64,000 nucleotides of DNA. Origin: Azonexus sp. (GTDB lineage Bacteria > Pseudomonadota > Gammaproteobacteria > Burkholderiales > Rhodocyclaceae). The notes beneath the pieces are model-generated. The model was given only the letters and a program-made list of their open reading frames with translations. It made no database searches and had not been told where the DNA came from. Made by a program: the position numbers and the translations under genes. Location: contig NZ_JAKLLH010000020.1 in the NCBI RefSeq assembly GCF_023150235.1, positions 1-64,000 on the forward strand. Direction: 5' to 3'. Shown here piece after piece: positions 25,113 to 36,314 of the stretch; the stretch's first letter is position 1; every line of letters starts with the position of its first letter.

Positions 25113-25283
25113 ATTTCCCTGTTCTGGTGGTGGCATGTTGATCGGGTAGTGGCTTGTTTCCTCATAATTTACTTTAAGAGACCGGTTTTCTGTCTTTGAT
25201 TTTAAAGTGTTTTTTGCTTTGAATAATTGTCAAGAAAGTCTTCTAAGTCCTTGTTGTGTAAGAAAAAATACGGCTTTTTTCTA

Positions 25284-25312
25284 TTGACGCCCCGTGTTTG
25301 CTCCTCTAAAGT
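25284..25312 (+). promoter_or_regulatory. sigma70-type promoter of the dcw cluster
   Basis: TTGACG (25284-25289), a 17-base spacer and TAAAGT (25307-25312). The expected start near 25319 falls inside the MraZ repeat array, in line with negative autoregulation by MraZ. Confidence 0.6.
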
Positions 25313-25346
25313 GGAGAAATGTGTTGAAAAGTGGGTAAACGGGGAA
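25312..25346 (+). promoter_or_regulatory. MraZ operator (10-base repeats)
   Basis: Near-TGGGN boxes recur every ten bases: TGGAG (25312), TGTTG (25322), TGGGT (25332) and GGGAA (25342), each separated by five bases. Known MraZ operators have several TGGGN boxes with 5-base spacers, so this array fits, although only one box is exact. Confidence 0.6.
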
Positions 25347-25354
25347 AATTTCCG

Positions 25355-25801
25355 ATGTTTGAGGGGGCGACGGCGCTCAGCCTGGATGCGAAGGGACGGC
25401 TTGCCATACCGGCAAGGCACCGTGACGCCCTGGTTGCGGCCGGCGAAGGGACGCTGGTACTCACTGCGCACCCTCATCGCTGCCTGCTGCTCTACCCGGC
25501 GCCGGCCTGGCAGCCGATTCGCGACCAGATTCTCAAGGCTTCGAGCCTTGATCCCCGCGCGGCGGCAATCAAGCGCGTGATGGTTGGCAATGCGCGTACC
25601 GAAACGCCGGATTCGGCGGGGCGCCTGCTGGTGGCGGGGGAGTTGCGCGAATATGCGCAGCTGGAAAAAACCGTTTATCTCGTCGGCATGGGGTCGCATT
25701 TCGAGATATGGAGCGAGTCCGGCTGGCGGCAGCAGAATGATCTGGCGGCAGAGGCCTTGAGTGGTGAATTGCCGGCCGGTTTGGGGGATCTCGTGCTGTG
25801 A
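25355..25801 (+). CDS. mraZ: transcriptional regulator MraZ
   Basis: A 148-residue protein of two AbrB-like swapped-hairpin repeats that represses the dcw promoter. The first repeat contains [19 protein letters not shown] and the second contains [18 protein letters not shown]. The ATG at 25355 gives the usual [11 protein letters not shown] start; the frame upstream is open but lies in the operator. The stop overlaps the rsmH start by one base. Confidence 0.94.
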   Translation: MFEGATALSLDAKGRLAIPARHRDALVAAGEGTLVLTAHPHRCLLLYPAPAWQPIRDQILKASSLDPRAAAIKRVMVGNARTETPDSAGRLLVAGELREYAQLEKTVYLVGMGSHFEIWSESGWRQQNDLAAEALSGELPAGLGDLVL

Positions 25802-26724
25802 TGCAGGAATTCGGGCACGTTACCGTCCTCCTCGAAGAGGCGGTGGCCGCACTTGCGGTCAAACCGGATGGCGTCTACATCGACGCCACTTTCGGGCGCG
25901 GCGGGCATAGCCGGCGCATTCTTTCCGCGCTCGGGCCGCAAGGACGTCTGATCGCGCTTGATCGCGATCCACTGGCGATTGCTGCCGGCCAGGCGCTCGA
26001 CGATGCCCGTTTTTCCCTGCTGCATCATGCTTTTGGCGAGATCGCGCAGGCAGCGGCGGAGGCCGGTGTGGCGGGAGTGGATGGAATTCTGTTCGATATC
26101 GGCGTTTCGTCGCCACAAATCGACGACGGCAGCCGTGGCTTCAGTTTTCGCCACGATGCGCCGCTCGACATGCGCATGGATACCACGCAGGGCGAAACCG
26201 CCGCCGAATGGCTGGCGCGGGCAGATATCAGGGATATTACGGAGGTTATCAGGAATTATGGCGAAGAACGGTTTGCTTTCCAGATTGCAAAGAAGGTTGT
26301 GGCTGCTCGGGTCGAACAGCCAATTGTCACTACAGGTCAGTTCGCGGCTCTCGTACGCGAGGCCGTGCGCACCCGTGAGCCAGGGCAGGACCCGGCGACG
26401 CGCAGCTTTCAAGCTTTACGGATTCACACCAATCAGGAACTCCGCCAGCTGGAGGTAGCCTTGCCACAGGCTTTGGCGCTGCTCAATCCCGGTGGGCGCC
26501 TGGCGGTGATTTCCTTCCACTCGCTGGAAGACCGGATCGTCAAGAATTTCATGCGCCAGCAGTCGACCGCGGATGCCCTGCCGAAAAACCTGCCGTTGCG
26601 GGCCGACCAGTTGCCGGCGGCAAAAATGCGCCTGATTGGCAAGGCGGTGAAAGCGAGCGCGGCCGAGGTTGCCGCCAATCCGCGCTCGCGTAGTGCGGTG
26701 ATGCGCGTGGCGGAGAAAATCTGA
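25801..26724 (+). CDS. rsmH: 16S rRNA (cytosine-1402-N4)-methyltransferase RsmH
   Basis: A 307-residue SAM-dependent methyltransferase that modifies the decoding-site nucleotide C1402 of 16S rRNA. The SAM-binding motif is [18 protein letters not shown], and the [13 protein letters not shown] block and late [14 protein letters not shown] motif are typical. The length equals the family norm. The ATG at 25801 shares its first base with the mraZ stop. It is part of the dcw operon in the standard order. Confidence 0.97.
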   Translation: MQEFGHVTVLLEEAVAALAVKPDGVYIDATFGRGGHSRRILSALGPQGRLIALDRDPLAIAAGQALDDARFSLLHHAFGEIAQAAAEAGVAGVDGILFDIGVSSPQIDDGSRGFSFRHDAPLDMRMDTTQGETAAEWLARADIRDITEVIRNYGEERFAFQIAKKVVAARVEQPIVTTGQFAALVREAVRTREPGQDPATRSFQALRIHTNQELRQLEVALPQALALLNPGGRLAVISFHSLEDRIVKNFMRQQSTADALPKNLPLRADQLPAAKMRLIGKAVKASAAEVAANPRSRSAVMRVAEKI

Positions 26725-27017
26725 TGCTGCGCCTGAACGTGATCCTGCTCCTGATCGCGGTGGTCTGTGCGCTTGGCGCCATCACCTCGCAGCATCGTGC
26801 GCGCAAGTTGTTCCAGGCGCTGGAGGGGGAGCAGGAGCGGGCGCGGCAGCTTGATGTCGAATATGGGCAATTGCAACTCGAACTGTCGACCTGGGCGACA
26901 CATCCGCGCATCGAGCAGATTGCCCGCGAGCGCTTGCACATGCTGGTGCCGGATCCGGTTGGTCGCCCCATGCCGCCGCGTGCTGCCCTGGCCAGGGCGC
27001 GGGAGGGGGCGAGATGA
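26724..27017 (+). CDS. ftsL: cell division protein FtsL
   Basis: A 97-residue bitopic protein with one N-terminal membrane helix (about residues 3-22), then a leucine-zipper-like coiled coil with LDVEYGQLQLELSTWATHPRIE, and a conserved ERLHM block. It connects FtsQB to the FtsWI synthase. Start and stop overlap the neighbouring genes (ATGA type), so it is translationally coupled. Sequence similarity is low in this family, but position and architecture are convincing. Confidence 0.93.
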   Translation: MLRLNVILLLIAVVCALGAITSQHRARKLFQALEGEQERARQLDVEYGQLQLELSTWATHPRIEQIARERLHMLVPDPVGRPMPPRAALARAREGAR

Positions 27018-28753
27018 CGCCGAAGCGACGGGGCCACCGGTTCACCGAAAGCCCCCTGCTCGAGTTAGCCTTGCAGGGCTGGCGTTCGCGCATGGTTGGC
27101 CTCCTTTTGATGGGGGCCTTTCTCGTTCTGGTGCTGCGAGGCTTTTACCTGCAGGTGATCAATAACGATTTCCTGCAGGAAAAGGGGGATTCCCGTTACC
27201 TGCGCGATATCGAGGTCTCGGCCTCGCGCGGCAGGATTGCCGATCGCAACGGCGACCTGCTGGCGGTATCTACGCCGATGAAGTCGATCTGGGCGATCCC
27301 GGCCGATGCGCGGGCGATGAGCTCGGCGCAGAAGCAGCAGTTGGCTTCCCTGCTGGAGATGGGTGTTCGGGAGGTCGATTCGCGCCTGGCCTCCGACAAG
27401 ACCTTTGTATTCGTCAAGCGGCAGGTGCCGCCGGAAACCGCCGACCGAATCGCAGCCTTGAAATTGCCCGGGGTGCACCAGGAAAAGGAATATCGTCGTT
27501 ATTACCCGACCGCCGACATGACCGCGCATATCGTCGGTTTTACCGGCGTTGACGACAAGGGGCTGGAGGGGGTCGAACTGGCTTTCCAGAACGCCCTGCT
27601 CGGACGTCCGGGTAGCCGCACGGTGATTCGCGACCGGCGCGGCAACATTGTCGAGGATGTCGGCGCAATGCGGCCACCGCTCGATGGCAAGGAAATCCGC
27701 CTCGCACTCGACTCCAAGATCCAGTACATCGCCTACAGTCAGTTGAAGGCGGCGATTGCCGAGCACAAAGCCAAGGCGGGCGGTATCGTCATCGTCGATA
27801 CCCGCAGTGGCGAGGTGCTGGCCCTGGCCAACTGGCCGACCTACAACCCGAACAACCGTCAAAATCTCTCCGGTGCCCAGTTGCGCAACCGGGCGGTGAC
27901 CGACACCTTCGAGCCGGGGTCGACGATGAAGCCGTTCACGGCGGCGTTGGCGCTGGAAAAAGGCAAATTTCGCTACGACTCGATCATCAATTGCGCACCG
28001 GGCAAGATGACTATCGGGACGGCAACGATTTCCGATTCTCACCCCCACGGCGCGTTGACCGTGGCACAGGTAATCCAGAAATCGTCGAACATCGGCGCCA
28101 GCAAAATGGCGTTGTCGTTCCCGCCCCGGGAGATGTGGGAAATGTTCGACGCCCTCGGATTCGGCCAGTTGCCGCAGCTCGGCTTTCCCGGAGAGGTCAC
28201 CGGTCGCTTGCGGCCGTGGAAGAATTGGCGACCGATCGAGCAGGCAACCATGTCCTACGGTCATGGGATTTCGGTAAGCCTGATCCAGATGGCGCGGGCT
28301 TACACGGTTTTTGCCCGCGATGGCGATCTGATTCCGCTCTCGCTCTTGCGCAGCAACGAGCCGCGCGTGCATGGCGTACCGGTTTTTTCCGCCCAGACGG
28401 CGCGTGAGGTGCGGGCCATGCTGGAACTGGCCGCCGGTCCCGAGGGAACCGCGCCCAAGGCGCGCGTTTCCGGCTATCGCATCGGCGGCAAGACCGGGAC
28501 CGCGCACAAACTGGAAGCCGGAAATTATGCCAACAAATATGTCGCCTCCTTCGTGGGTATCGCGCCGATCTCCGAACCCCGGCTGGTGGTTGCGGTAATG
28601 ATCGACGAACCCTCCGGCGGGCGGCATTACGGCGGCGATGTCGCTGGTCCGGTGTTTTCCCAGGTCATGGGCGCGTCCTTGCGCACCCTCGGCGTGGTAC
28701 CGGATGCGCCGGTGCAGCAGATGGCTGCAGTGGCGCGCTCGGGGGCGCTGTGA
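27014..28753 (+). CDS. ftsI: septal peptidoglycan transpeptidase FtsI (PBP3)
   Basis: A 579-residue class B penicillin-binding protein. A cytoplasmic tail and one membrane helix (about 28-48) lead to the pedestal region and the transpeptidase domain. The catalytic motifs are STMK at 303-306, SSN at 357-359 and KTGT at 493-496. It cross-links peptidoglycan at the division site together with FtsW. It overlaps ftsL by four bases. It is slightly shorter at the C-terminus than some homologues, but all key motifs are present. Confidence 0.97.
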   Translation: MTPKRRGHRFTESPLLELALQGWRSRMVGLLLMGAFLVLVLRGFYLQVINNDFLQEKGDSRYLRDIEVSASRGRIADRNGDLLAVSTPMKSIWAIPADARAMSSAQKQQLASLLEMGVREVDSRLASDKTFVFVKRQVPPETADRIAALKLPGVHQEKEYRRYYPTADMTAHIVGFTGVDDKGLEGVELAFQNALLGRPGSRTVIRDRRGNIVEDVGAMRPPLDGKEIRLALDSKIQYIAYSQLKAAIAEHKAKAGGIVIVDTRSGEVLALANWPTYNPNNRQNLSGAQLRNRAVTDTFEPGSTMKPFTAALALEKGKFRYDSIINCAPGKMTIGTATISDSHPHGALTVAQVIQKSSNIGASKMALSFPPREMWEMFDALGFGQLPQLGFPGEVTGRLRPWKNWRPIEQATMSYGHGISVSLIQMARAYTVFARDGDLIPLSLLRSNEPRVHGVPVFSAQTAREVRAMLELAAGPEGTAPKARVSGYRIGGKTGTAHKLEAGNYANKYVASFVGIAPISEPRLVVAVMIDEPSGGRHYGGDVAGPVFSQVMGASLRTLGVVPDAPVQQMAAVARSGAL

Positions 28754-28764
28754 TGGAGAAGCTC

Positions 28765-30249
28765 ATGAAGATACAGTCCCTGCTGGCGCAGTTGGCAGCC
28801 TCCGGCATCGAGCCGGTTGGCGTGACGGACGATAGTCGACAAGTGGGGCCTGGCGATCTCTTTCTCGCCTATCCGGGAGGACTCGCCGACGGTCGCCGCT
28901 ATATTGCCGATGCCGTCGCCCGTGGCGCGGTCGCCGTTTTCTGGCAGCCCGGCGGCGATTTTTCCTGGAATCCGGCGTTGACCGTGAATGCCATGCCGGT
29001 CGACGATCTGCGCGCTCTGGCCGGGCCTCTGGCGCATGCCGTGTACGGTCACCCCTCCGAGGGGCTGTCGCTGATCGCGGTGACTGGAACCAACGGCAAG
29101 ACAACGGTGAGCCAATGTCTGGCCCGGGCTTATGCCAAGCCATGTGCTGTCGTGGGCACCTTGGGGGCCGGTTTTCCGGATAACTTGCAGGAAACCGGCT
29201 TTACCACGCCGGAAGCGACGACGTTGATGCGCAGCCTGGCGGGATTCCGGACGGCACGCGCCGCCGCCTGCGCGCTCGAGGCAAGCTCGATCGGGATCGA
29301 AGAAGGGCGGATCAACGGGCTGCGGGTCGATGTCGCGGTATTCACCAACTTCACCCGCGACCACCTCGACTACCACGGCACGATGGAAGCCTACGCGGCG
29401 GCGAAGATGAAGCTCTTCTCCTGGCCGCGCCTGCGTACCGCCGTGGTCAATCTCGACGATGAATTCGGACGCCGCATCGCGCGCGAGACGAGTGCCAACC
29501 GCCTGCTTGCCTATGCCATCGATTATCGCGAGCGCGAGCTGCCGGTGCTGATCCGTGCCGAAGAATTGCAGGAAACGGCGTCGGGTCAGGAATTTACCTT
29601 GATTCTGCCGCATGGTCGGGCAAGGGTGCAGACCGCATTGCTCGGCAAATACAACATTTCCAATCTTCTCGCGGTCGCCGGGGTTCTTTTTGACGCCGGC
29701 CTCACGGTTCAGGAGATTGCCCGTCGCCTGGCGGCATTGACGCCGCCGCCGGGAAGGATGCAGCGCCTGGGAGGCAAGGATGAGCCTCTGCTGGTGGTCG
29801 ACTATGCTCATACCCCGGATGCCCTGGAGAACGCACTGCGTGCCTTGCGGCCGGTGGCACTTGCCCGGGGAGGGCGCCTGGCCGTCGTATTCGGCTGTGG
29901 CGGCGACCGCGATCGCGGCAAGCGCCCGCAGATGGGGGCGCAGGCCGAGCGTCTCGCTGATCGTGTGCTGTTGACCAGCGACAACCCCCGCAGCGAAGAC
30001 CCGGCCGCGATCATCGCCGAGATTGCCGCAGGCATGTTGCATGCCGAAAGCGAAGGCGACCGCCGGCGGGCAATTGCCCGTGCCGTGGCCGAGGCGGATG
30101 CCGCCGATGTCATCCTGCTGGCGGGCAAGGGGCATGAGGACTATCAGGAAATTGCCGGCGTGCGCAGTCATTTTTCGGACCTGGAAGAGGCAGCCGCGGC
30201 CTTGGCCGCGGGGCGGATGCAACGGGGCGTGGAGGAGCGGGAAGAATGA
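28765..30249 (+). CDS. murE: UDP-MurNAc-tripeptide ligase MurE (meso-diaminopimelate adding)
   Basis: A 494-residue cytoplasmic Mur ligase that adds the third amino acid. The ATP loop is TGTNGKTTVSQ, and DNPRSEDP matches the DNPR motif that selects meso-diaminopimelate. Domains run in order: UDP-binding, ATPase, C-terminal ligand domain. I prefer the ATG at 28765 because GGAG lies six bases upstream; an ATG at 28753 overlapping the ftsI stop would add four residues but has no ribosome site. The stop overlaps murF by four bases. Confidence 0.96.
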   Translation: MKIQSLLAQLAASGIEPVGVTDDSRQVGPGDLFLAYPGGLADGRRYIADAVARGAVAVFWQPGGDFSWNPALTVNAMPVDDLRALAGPLAHAVYGHPSEGLSLIAVTGTNGKTTVSQCLARAYAKPCAVVGTLGAGFPDNLQETGFTTPEATTLMRSLAGFRTARAAACALEASSIGIEEGRINGLRVDVAVFTNFTRDHLDYHGTMEAYAAAKMKLFSWPRLRTAVVNLDDEFGRRIARETSANRLLAYAIDYRERELPVLIRAEELQETASGQEFTLILPHGRARVQTALLGKYNISNLLAVAGVLFDAGLTVQEIARRLAALTPPPGRMQRLGGKDEPLLVVDYAHTPDALENALRALRPVALARGGRLAVVFGCGGDRDRGKRPQMGAQAERLADRVLLTSDNPRSEDPAAIIAEIAAGMLHAESEGDRRRAIARAVAEADAADVILLAGKGHEDYQEIAGVRSHFSDLEEAAAALAAGRMQRGVEEREE

Positions 30250-31628
30250 TGACCTGGATGCTGTCGCGTATCGCCGAGGCAGTCGGCGGGCGTTTGCTGG
30301 GCGAGGATCGGCAGGTAGCGGGCGTGTCTACCGATACGCGGGCAATTGTGCCGGGCGGGCTGTTCGTCGCCTTGCGCGGCGAACGCTTCGATGCCCACCG
30401 CTTTCTGGGCGAGGCCCTGGCCGCCGGTGCGGCAGCCCTCCTGATTGCCGATGAACAGATGCTGCCGGAGGGCGTATCCGCCGTCGTGGTCGAAGATACC
30501 CGGCTCGCGCTCGGCCGTCTTGCCACCGCCTGGCGGCAGCAGTTCTCCCTGCCGCTGATCGCGGTGACCGGCTCGAATGGCAAGACCACGACCAAGGAAA
30601 TGATTGCCACCATCCTGCGGCAGGCCTTCGGCGATGCTGTTCTTGCCACGCGTGGCAACCTCAACAACGATATCGGCCTGCCCCTGACCCTGCTCGGACT
30701 GGGAAGCGAGCATCGTGCCGGTGTGATCGAGATGGGAATGAACCATCCGGGGGAAATCGCCTATCTGGCGCGGATCGGTCAGCCCACGGTGGCGCTGGTG
30801 ACCAATGCCCAGCGCGCCCATCTCGAGGGCATGGGCGATCTCGATGAAGTGGCACGCGAAAAGGGTTGCATTTTCGACGGCTTGTCCGCGCACGGCGTCG
30901 CGGTGATCAATGCCGACGATACCTACGGCAAGGTCTGGCTGGACATGCAGCGTGCTGCTGGCCGGAGGGTGTGCAGTTTCGGCTTCGCACCTGCCGCCGA
31001 TGTTCGGGTGACGGCAAGGGTGCATGGCCTGGAAATGGCACTGGAACTGGTGGCTGTGGAAGGAAAGGGCCGGATCGGGCTGCGGGCGCCGGGGCGGCAC
31101 AACGCCCTCAACGCGGCCGCCGCCGCCGCCGCCTGTCTGGCGGCGGGAATCCCGCTGGCGACCGTGCTCGCCGGGTTGAATGCCTTTACCGGCGTTGCCG
31201 GGCGCCTGCAGCAACGGAGTGGGCGGCACGGCGCGGCGATTCTCGACGACACCTATAACGCCAACCCGGACTCGGTCCGTGCCGGCATTGACGTACTGGC
31301 TTCGACCATCGGGCGCAAGATCCTCATTCTCGGCGACATGGGCGAGATCGGCGAGGCCTGCGGCCAGTATCACGACGAAATCGGCGGCTACGCCAAGAGC
31401 CAGGGGCTCGACCGCCTCTATGCGCTCGGTGAAGCCAGCAAACAGGCGGTGCGCAACTTTGGCGAAGGGGCGCGGCACTTTGCCGATGCCGACAAGCTGA
31501 TTGCCACGGTCGACAAGGAATTGGGGCCGGAAACCACGGTTTTGATCAAGGGTTCGCGCTTCATGCGGATGGAGCGCGTGGCCAATGCCCTGGCGACCGA
31601 CCCGGTGGCCGGGGAGGGAACACACTGA
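30246..31628 (+). CDS. murF: UDP-MurNAc-pentapeptide synthetase MurF
   Basis: A 460-residue Mur ligase that attaches D-Ala-D-Ala to UDP-MurNAc-tripeptide. The ATP loop is [12 protein letters not shown]; the [10 protein letters not shown] block and the [10 protein letters not shown] motif are typical of MurF. Tandem ATGs at 30246 and 30249 both fit GGAG upstream. It follows murE with overlap and precedes mraY by 16 bases. Confidence 0.96.
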   Translation: MMTWMLSRIAEAVGGRLLGEDRQVAGVSTDTRAIVPGGLFVALRGERFDAHRFLGEALAAGAAALLIADEQMLPEGVSAVVVEDTRLALGRLATAWRQQFSLPLIAVTGSNGKTTTKEMIATILRQAFGDAVLATRGNLNNDIGLPLTLLGLGSEHRAGVIEMGMNHPGEIAYLARIGQPTVALVTNAQRAHLEGMGDLDEVAREKGCIFDGLSAHGVAVINADDTYGKVWLDMQRAAGRRVCSFGFAPAADVRVTARVHGLEMALELVAVEGKGRIGLRAPGRHNALNAAAAAAACLAAGIPLATVLAGLNAFTGVAGRLQQRSGRHGAAILDDTYNANPDSVRAGIDVLASTIGRKILILGDMGEIGEACGQYHDEIGGYAKSQGLDRLYALGEASKQAVRNFGEGARHFADADKLIATVDKELGPETTVLIKGSRFMRMERVANALATDPVAGEGTH

Positions 31629-31644
31629 TGCTGGAGATTGTTTA

Positions 31645-32748
31645 ATGTTGCTCGCGCTGGCCCAATGGCTTGCTCAGGACGTTCGCCTGTTCAACGTCTT
31701 CAACTACATCACGCTGCGCACCGTGCTGGCGACGATGACGGCCCTGCTGCTCTCCTTTGCCGCCGGTCCGGCGGTGATCCGCTGGCTGGCCACCAAGAAG
31801 ATCGGCCAGGCGGTGCGCACCGACGGTCCGCAGACGCACCTGGTCAAGTCCGGAACGCCGACCATGGGCGGCGTGCTGATTCTCATCGCAATCGGCGTCA
31901 CCACCTTGTTGTGGGGCGATTTGAGCAATAAATACGTGTGGACCGTGTTGGTCGTGACCCTGGGTTACGGCATCGTCGGTTGGTACGACGACTGGAAGAA
32001 AGTGGTTTATCGCGACCCGGCCGGTCTTTCGGCCAGGTGGAAATATTTCTGGCAATCGGTGCTCGGCATCGGGGCCGCGCTCTTCCTCGCCTATTCCGCC
32101 AAGTCGCCGGCGCAGACCGAGCTGATCGTGCCTTTCTTCAAGAGCGTGGCCTATCCGCTGGGCGTGTTCGGTTTCATCGTGCTGACTTATTTCGTGATCG
32201 TCGGTACCAGCAACGCGGTCAACCTGACCGACGGTCTCGACGGCCTGGCGATCATGCCGACGGTGATGATCGCCGGCGCTTTCGCGATTTTCGCCTATGT
32301 CACCGGCCATGCGGTCTATGCCAAGTACCTGCTGATTCCCTACGTGCCGGGGGCCGGCGAGCTGTGCATCCTGCTCGGCGCGATCGCCGGGGCCGGGCTC
32401 GGTTTCCTGTGGTTCAACGCCTACCCGGCGGAAGTCTTCATGGGCGATGTCGGCGCGCTGGCCCTCGGCGCCGCGCTGGGTACCGTCGCCGTGATCATCC
32501 GTCAGGAAATCGTGCTGGTGATCATGGGCGGGGTCTTCGTGGTCGAAACCTTATCGGTGATGCTGCAGGTCAGCTGGTTCAAATACACCAAGAAAAAATA
32601 CGGCGAAGGCCGGCGCATCCTGCGCATGGCGCCGCTGCACCACCATTTCGAGCAGACCGGCTGGAAGGAAACCCAGGTCGTCGTGCGCTTCTGGATCATC
32701 ACCATCATGCTGGTGCTGGTCGGTTTGTCTAGCTTGAAGTTGCGCTGA
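31645..32748 (+). CDS. mraY: phospho-MurNAc-pentapeptide translocase MraY
   Basis: A 367-residue integral membrane enzyme with about ten helices that makes lipid I from UDP-MurNAc-pentapeptide and undecaprenyl phosphate. Signature blocks are [19 protein letters not shown] and the His-rich [12 protein letters not shown] loop. The ATG at 31645 gives the family start ([19 protein letters not shown]). The frame is open further upstream into murF, but that extension is not conserved. Confidence 0.97.
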   Translation: MLLALAQWLAQDVRLFNVFNYITLRTVLATMTALLLSFAAGPAVIRWLATKKIGQAVRTDGPQTHLVKSGTPTMGGVLILIAIGVTTLLWGDLSNKYVWTVLVVTLGYGIVGWYDDWKKVVYRDPAGLSARWKYFWQSVLGIGAALFLAYSAKSPAQTELIVPFFKSVAYPLGVFGFIVLTYFVIVGTSNAVNLTDGLDGLAIMPTVMIAGAFAIFAYVTGHAVYAKYLLIPYVPGAGELCILLGAIAGAGLGFLWFNAYPAEVFMGDVGALALGAALGTVAVIIRQEIVLVIMGGVFVVETLSVMLQVSWFKYTKKKYGEGRRILRMAPLHHHFEQTGWKETQVVVRFWIITIMLVLVGLSSLKLR

Positions 32749-32749
32749 G

Positions 32750-34102
32750 ATGGACTGGCAAGGCAAACGCATCCTGGTGATCGGACTCGGCGAGTCCGGG
32801 CTGGCGATGGCCAAGTGGCTGACGCGCCAGGGCGCCTGCGTGCGCGTTGCCGACTCGCGGACGGCACCGCCGAACGTCGAGCAATTGCGGGCAGTCGCGC
32901 CGCAGGCGGAGCTGCTGACGGGGGAATTCTCGGCGACGACTTTCGCGGGGATCGACCTGATTGCGCTCTCTCCCGGCGTGGCCAAGGAAACTCCGGCCAT
33001 TGTCGCTTCCGGGCTGTCGCTGGTGTCTGAAATCGAACTATTCGCCGCTGGCGTGCAGGCCCGGCAGTCGCCGGCGAAAATCCTGGCAATTACCGGGAGC
33101 AATGGAAAAACGACGACGACGGCGTTGACCGCATACCTGCTCAACGCTGCCGGCGTCAGCGCAGTCGCCTGCGGCAACATCTCGCCGTCGGCGCTGGATG
33201 CGCTGATGGACGCCGAAGACGCTGGCTCCCTGCCTGAGGTCTGGGTGCTTGAGTTGTCGAGCTTCCAGCTGGAAACCACCCATCACCTGAACGCCCTGGC
33301 GGCGACGGTGCTCAATCTGTCCGAGGATCACCTCGATCGTTACGCGGGCAGCATGGCGAATTACGCGGCGGCCAAGTCGCGGATTTTCCAGGGGCGCGGC
33401 GCGATGATCCTCAATCGCGACGACGACTGGTCGATCAGCAACGGCCGCTGCGGCCGCAAGATGCTCACCTTCGGTCTTGGCCCAGCGCCGCGAGCGGTCG
33501 ATTACGGCTATGCCGACGGAGCGATCTGGCGCGGCAAGGAAAAACTGGTCGCCGTGGCCGAACTGGGCTTGAGCGGTCTGCATAATGCCGCCAACGCGAT
33601 GGCGGCGTTGGCCTTGTGCGAAGTCGCGGGAGTCGCGCCGCAGGCCCTGGTGGCGCCGCTGAAGGAATTCCGCGGCTTGGCGCATCGGGTCGAGCTAGTC
33701 GCCGAGAAGTGCGGCGTGCGCTACATCGACGACTCCAAGGGGACCAATGTCGGGGCGACGCTGGCCGCGGTCGAAGGGCTCGGTTGCAAGGTGGCCATCG
33801 TCCTCGGCGGCGATGGCAAGGGGCAGGATTTCTCTCCGTTGAAGGCCGCGCTGGTCGAGCACGGCCGGGCGGTGGCGTTGATCGGCCGCGATGCGGCGCT
33901 GATCGAGGCGGCACTGGCGGGTTGCGATTTGCCGCTGCAGCGCTTTGCCGACATGGCGGCGGCGGTGCAGTGGTTGGCCGGGCAGGCGCAGGCCGGCGAT
34001 GCGGTCCTGCTGTCGCCGGCTTGCGCCAGCCTCGACATGTATCGCAACTACGCGCATCGTGCCGCCGCCTTCGCTGCCGCGGTCGAGGAGCTGCCATGCT
34101 GA
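32750..34102 (+). CDS. murD: UDP-MurNAc-alanine-D-glutamate ligase MurD
   Basis: A 450-residue Mur ligase. The UDP-binding N-domain begins [15 protein letters not shown], the ATP loop is [13 protein letters not shown], and the family block [12 protein letters not shown] is present. It adds D-glutamate in the second step of the peptide stem. It starts one base after mraY and its end overlaps ftsW by seven bases. Confidence 0.96.
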   Translation: MDWQGKRILVIGLGESGLAMAKWLTRQGACVRVADSRTAPPNVEQLRAVAPQAELLTGEFSATTFAGIDLIALSPGVAKETPAIVASGLSLVSEIELFAAGVQARQSPAKILAITGSNGKTTTTALTAYLLNAAGVSAVACGNISPSALDALMDAEDAGSLPEVWVLELSSFQLETTHHLNALAATVLNLSEDHLDRYAGSMANYAAAKSRIFQGRGAMILNRDDDWSISNGRCGRKMLTFGLGPAPRAVDYGYADGAIWRGKEKLVAVAELGLSGLHNAANAMAALALCEVAGVAPQALVAPLKEFRGLAHRVELVAEKCGVRYIDDSKGTNVGATLAAVEGLGCKVAIVLGGDGKGQDFSPLKAALVEHGRAVALIGRDAALIEAALAGCDLPLQRFADMAAAVQWLAGQAQAGDAVLLSPACASLDMYRNYAHRAAAFAAAVEELPC

Positions 34103-35259
34103 TTGCGGCACTCGACGCACCCCGTCGCCAGATCGATGAAATCGACCACGCGCTGCTGTGGAGCGTGCTGGCGCTGCTGTTCGCCGGGATGGTGATGGTC
34201 TATTCAGCGTCGATCGCCACTGCCGAGGGGGGGCGTTTCACCAACCATCAGCCGGCGTATTTCCTCATTCGCCACGGAATTTTCCTGTGTGTCGGTCTGG
34301 TGGCTGCCGGCATCGCCTTCCAGGTGCCGCTCGGGTTCTGGCAGAAATATTCGCCCTGGCTGTTCATGCTCGGGGTGGTCCTGCTGGCCATCGTGCTGGT
34401 GCCCGGGATCGGGCGCGACGTGAACGGCGCTCGGCGCTGGTTGCCGCTGGGTTTCGCCAACCTGCAACCTTCCGAATTGATGAAGCTGTTCGCGGTGCTC
34501 TACGCCGCCGATTACACCGTGCGCAAGATCAACGTGATGCATGATCTGAGGCAGGCTTTCCTGCCGATGTTCGGGGCGATGGCGGTGGTCGGGATGTTGC
34601 TGCTCAAGGAGCCTGATTTCGGCGCTTTCGTGGTGATCATCTCGATTGCGATGGCGATCCTCTTCCTCGGCGGGCTCAAGGCACGCCTGTTCGCCCTGCT
34701 GATCGTCGGCCTGCTGATCGCGTTCACGGTGATGATCATCGTCTCGCCTTACCGGCGCGACCGCGTCTTCGGCTTCATGGATCCGTGGGCCGATGCTTTC
34801 GGTCGCGGTTACCAGCTGTCGCATTCGCTGATCGCCTTCGGTCGCGGCGAGCTGTTCGGCGTCGGCCTCGGCGCCAGCGTCGAAAAACTGTTCTATCTGC
34901 CGGAAGCGCATACCGATTTCCTGCTCGCGGTGATCGCCGAGGAATTGGGCTTTTTCGGTGTGTTGACCGTGATCGCGCTGTTTGCGCTGATCGTGCAGCG
35001 GGCTTTTGCCATCGGCCGCCTGTGCGTTCAGCTCGACCGCCTCTACCCGGCCTTGGTGGCGATGGGGATCGGCGTCTGGATGGGCGTCCAGTCCTTCATC
35101 AACATGGGCGTGAACATGGGGCTCTTGCCGACCAAGGGGCTGACCTTGCCGTTGATGAGTTTCGGGGGGTCGGGGATTGTCGCCAACTGTACGGCGCTGG
35201 CGATCCTGCTGAGGATCGATTGGGAAAACCGGCAACTGATGCGTGGAGGCAAGGCATGA
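34096..35259 (+). CDS. ftsW: septal peptidoglycan polymerase FtsW
   Basis: A 387-residue SEDS-family membrane glycosyltransferase with about ten helices. It starts with a short cytoplasmic tail and a first helix ending [12 protein letters not shown]. Conserved blocks include [13 protein letters not shown], a [10 protein letters not shown] stretch and a C-terminal [17 protein letters not shown]. It polymerises glycan at the septum as partner of FtsI. The ATG at 34096 is the first good start, seven bases inside the murD end. Confidence 0.96.
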   Translation: MLIAALDAPRRQIDEIDHALLWSVLALLFAGMVMVYSASIATAEGGRFTNHQPAYFLIRHGIFLCVGLVAAGIAFQVPLGFWQKYSPWLFMLGVVLLAIVLVPGIGRDVNGARRWLPLGFANLQPSELMKLFAVLYAADYTVRKINVMHDLRQAFLPMFGAMAVVGMLLLKEPDFGAFVVIISIAMAILFLGGLKARLFALLIVGLLIAFTVMIIVSPYRRDRVFGFMDPWADAFGRGYQLSHSLIAFGRGELFGVGLGASVEKLFYLPEAHTDFLLAVIAEELGFFGVLTVIALFALIVQRAFAIGRLCVQLDRLYPALVAMGIGVWMGVQSFINMGVNMGLLPTKGLTLPLMSFGGSGIVANCTALAILLRIDWENRQLMRGGKA

Positions 35260-36314
35260 GCAAGACCCTGTTGATCATGGCCGGCGGTACCGGTGGTCAC
35301 ATTTTTCCGGCCCTGGCGGTTGCCGACTGTCTGCGCGCTGCCGGCTGGCGGGTGCTCTGGCTTGGCAATCCGGAAGGGATGGAGGCGCGACTGGCACCGC
35401 AGCACGGTTACGAACTGGTGCCGGTCCGTTTTTCCGCCTTGCGCGGCAAGGGGCTGCTGCGCAAGCTGTTGCTGCCGCTCAATCTATTGCGGGCTTTTCG
35501 CCAGGCCTGGCGGGCCTTGAGCCTCGCGCGGCCGGATGTCGTGCTCGGGATGGGCGGCTATATCACTTTCCCCGGCGGCATGATGGCTGCCTTGCGTGGC
35601 ATACCGCTGGTACTGCACGAGCAGAATTCGGTGCCGGGGCTGGCCAATCGCGTTCTCGCCGCGCTTGCCGATCGGATCGTGACCGGTTTCCCGGCGGCCT
35701 TGCGCAAAGGCGAGTGGTTAGGCAATCCGGTACGCCGGGAAATCGCCGCCCTGCCGGTGCCGGTCGAACGTTTCCGTGACCGTGAAGGCGCCCTGCGACT
35801 GCTGGTGATTGGCGGTAGTCTCGGTGCGCAGGTGCTGAACGAGGTCGTCCCGCGCGCCATGGGCTTGCTGGCAGCGGACGAGTTGCCGCGGATCGTGCAT
35901 CAGGCGGGTGAGAAACATATCGAACAACTGCAGGCCAATTACGCCGCCGTGGGCGTGCCGGCCCACTGCGTGGCATTTATCGACGATATGGCCGGTGCCT
36001 ATGGCTGGGCCGATTTGGTGATTTGCCGCGCTGGCGCGTTGACCGTGGCAGAGCTGGCTGCAGCCGGTGTGCCGGCGATTCTGGTGCCTTTTCCGCATGC
36101 GGTGGACGATCACCAGACGGCGAATGCCCGTTTCCTGGTCAATGTCGGCGGTGCCTTCCTGTGTCCGCAGGGCGAACTGACGCCGGAGTCGGTAGCGCTG
36201 ATCCGCCACTATTCACGCGGTCAACTGCTGGAAATGGCAGAAAAGGCCCGCGCCCAGGCCAAGCCGGATGCGACGGCAGCAGTAGCGCAGCTTTGCGCGG
36301 AGATAGCGAAATGA
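35256..36314 (+). CDS. murG: GlcNAc transferase MurG (lipid II synthesis)
   Basis: A 352-residue peripheral membrane glycosyltransferase (GT28) that converts lipid I to lipid II. The N-terminal glycine-rich [14 protein letters not shown] and the [12 protein letters not shown] block are characteristic, as is the C-terminal [15 protein letters not shown] donor-binding region. It overlaps both ftsW and murC by four bases, showing tight translational coupling. Confidence 0.97.
   Translation: MSKTLLIMAGGTGGHIFPALAVADCLRAAGWRVLWLGNPEGMEARLAPQHGYELVPVRFSALRGKGLLRKLLLPLNLLRAFRQAWRALSLARPDVVLGMGGYITFPGGMMAALRGIPLVLHEQNSVPGLANRVLAALADRIVTGFPAALRKGEWLGNPVRREIAALPVPVERFRDREGALRLLVIGGSLGAQVLNEVVPRAMGLLAADELPRIVHQAGEKHIEQLQANYAAVGVPAHCVAFIDDMAGAYGWADLVICRAGALTVAELAAAGVPAILVPFPHAVDDHQTANARFLVNVGGAFLCPQGELTPESVALIRHYSRGQLLEMAEKARAQAKPDATAAVAQLCAEIAK

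Larger units (their letters stand above)
25063..25354. other. AT-rich leader between dsbC and mraZ
   Basis: This 292-base gap contains the dsbC terminator, then an unusually AT-rich stretch (about 25120-25320) compared with the GC-rich surroundings, and ends in the mra promoter and MraZ operator. No gene is visible. Confidence 0.6.
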
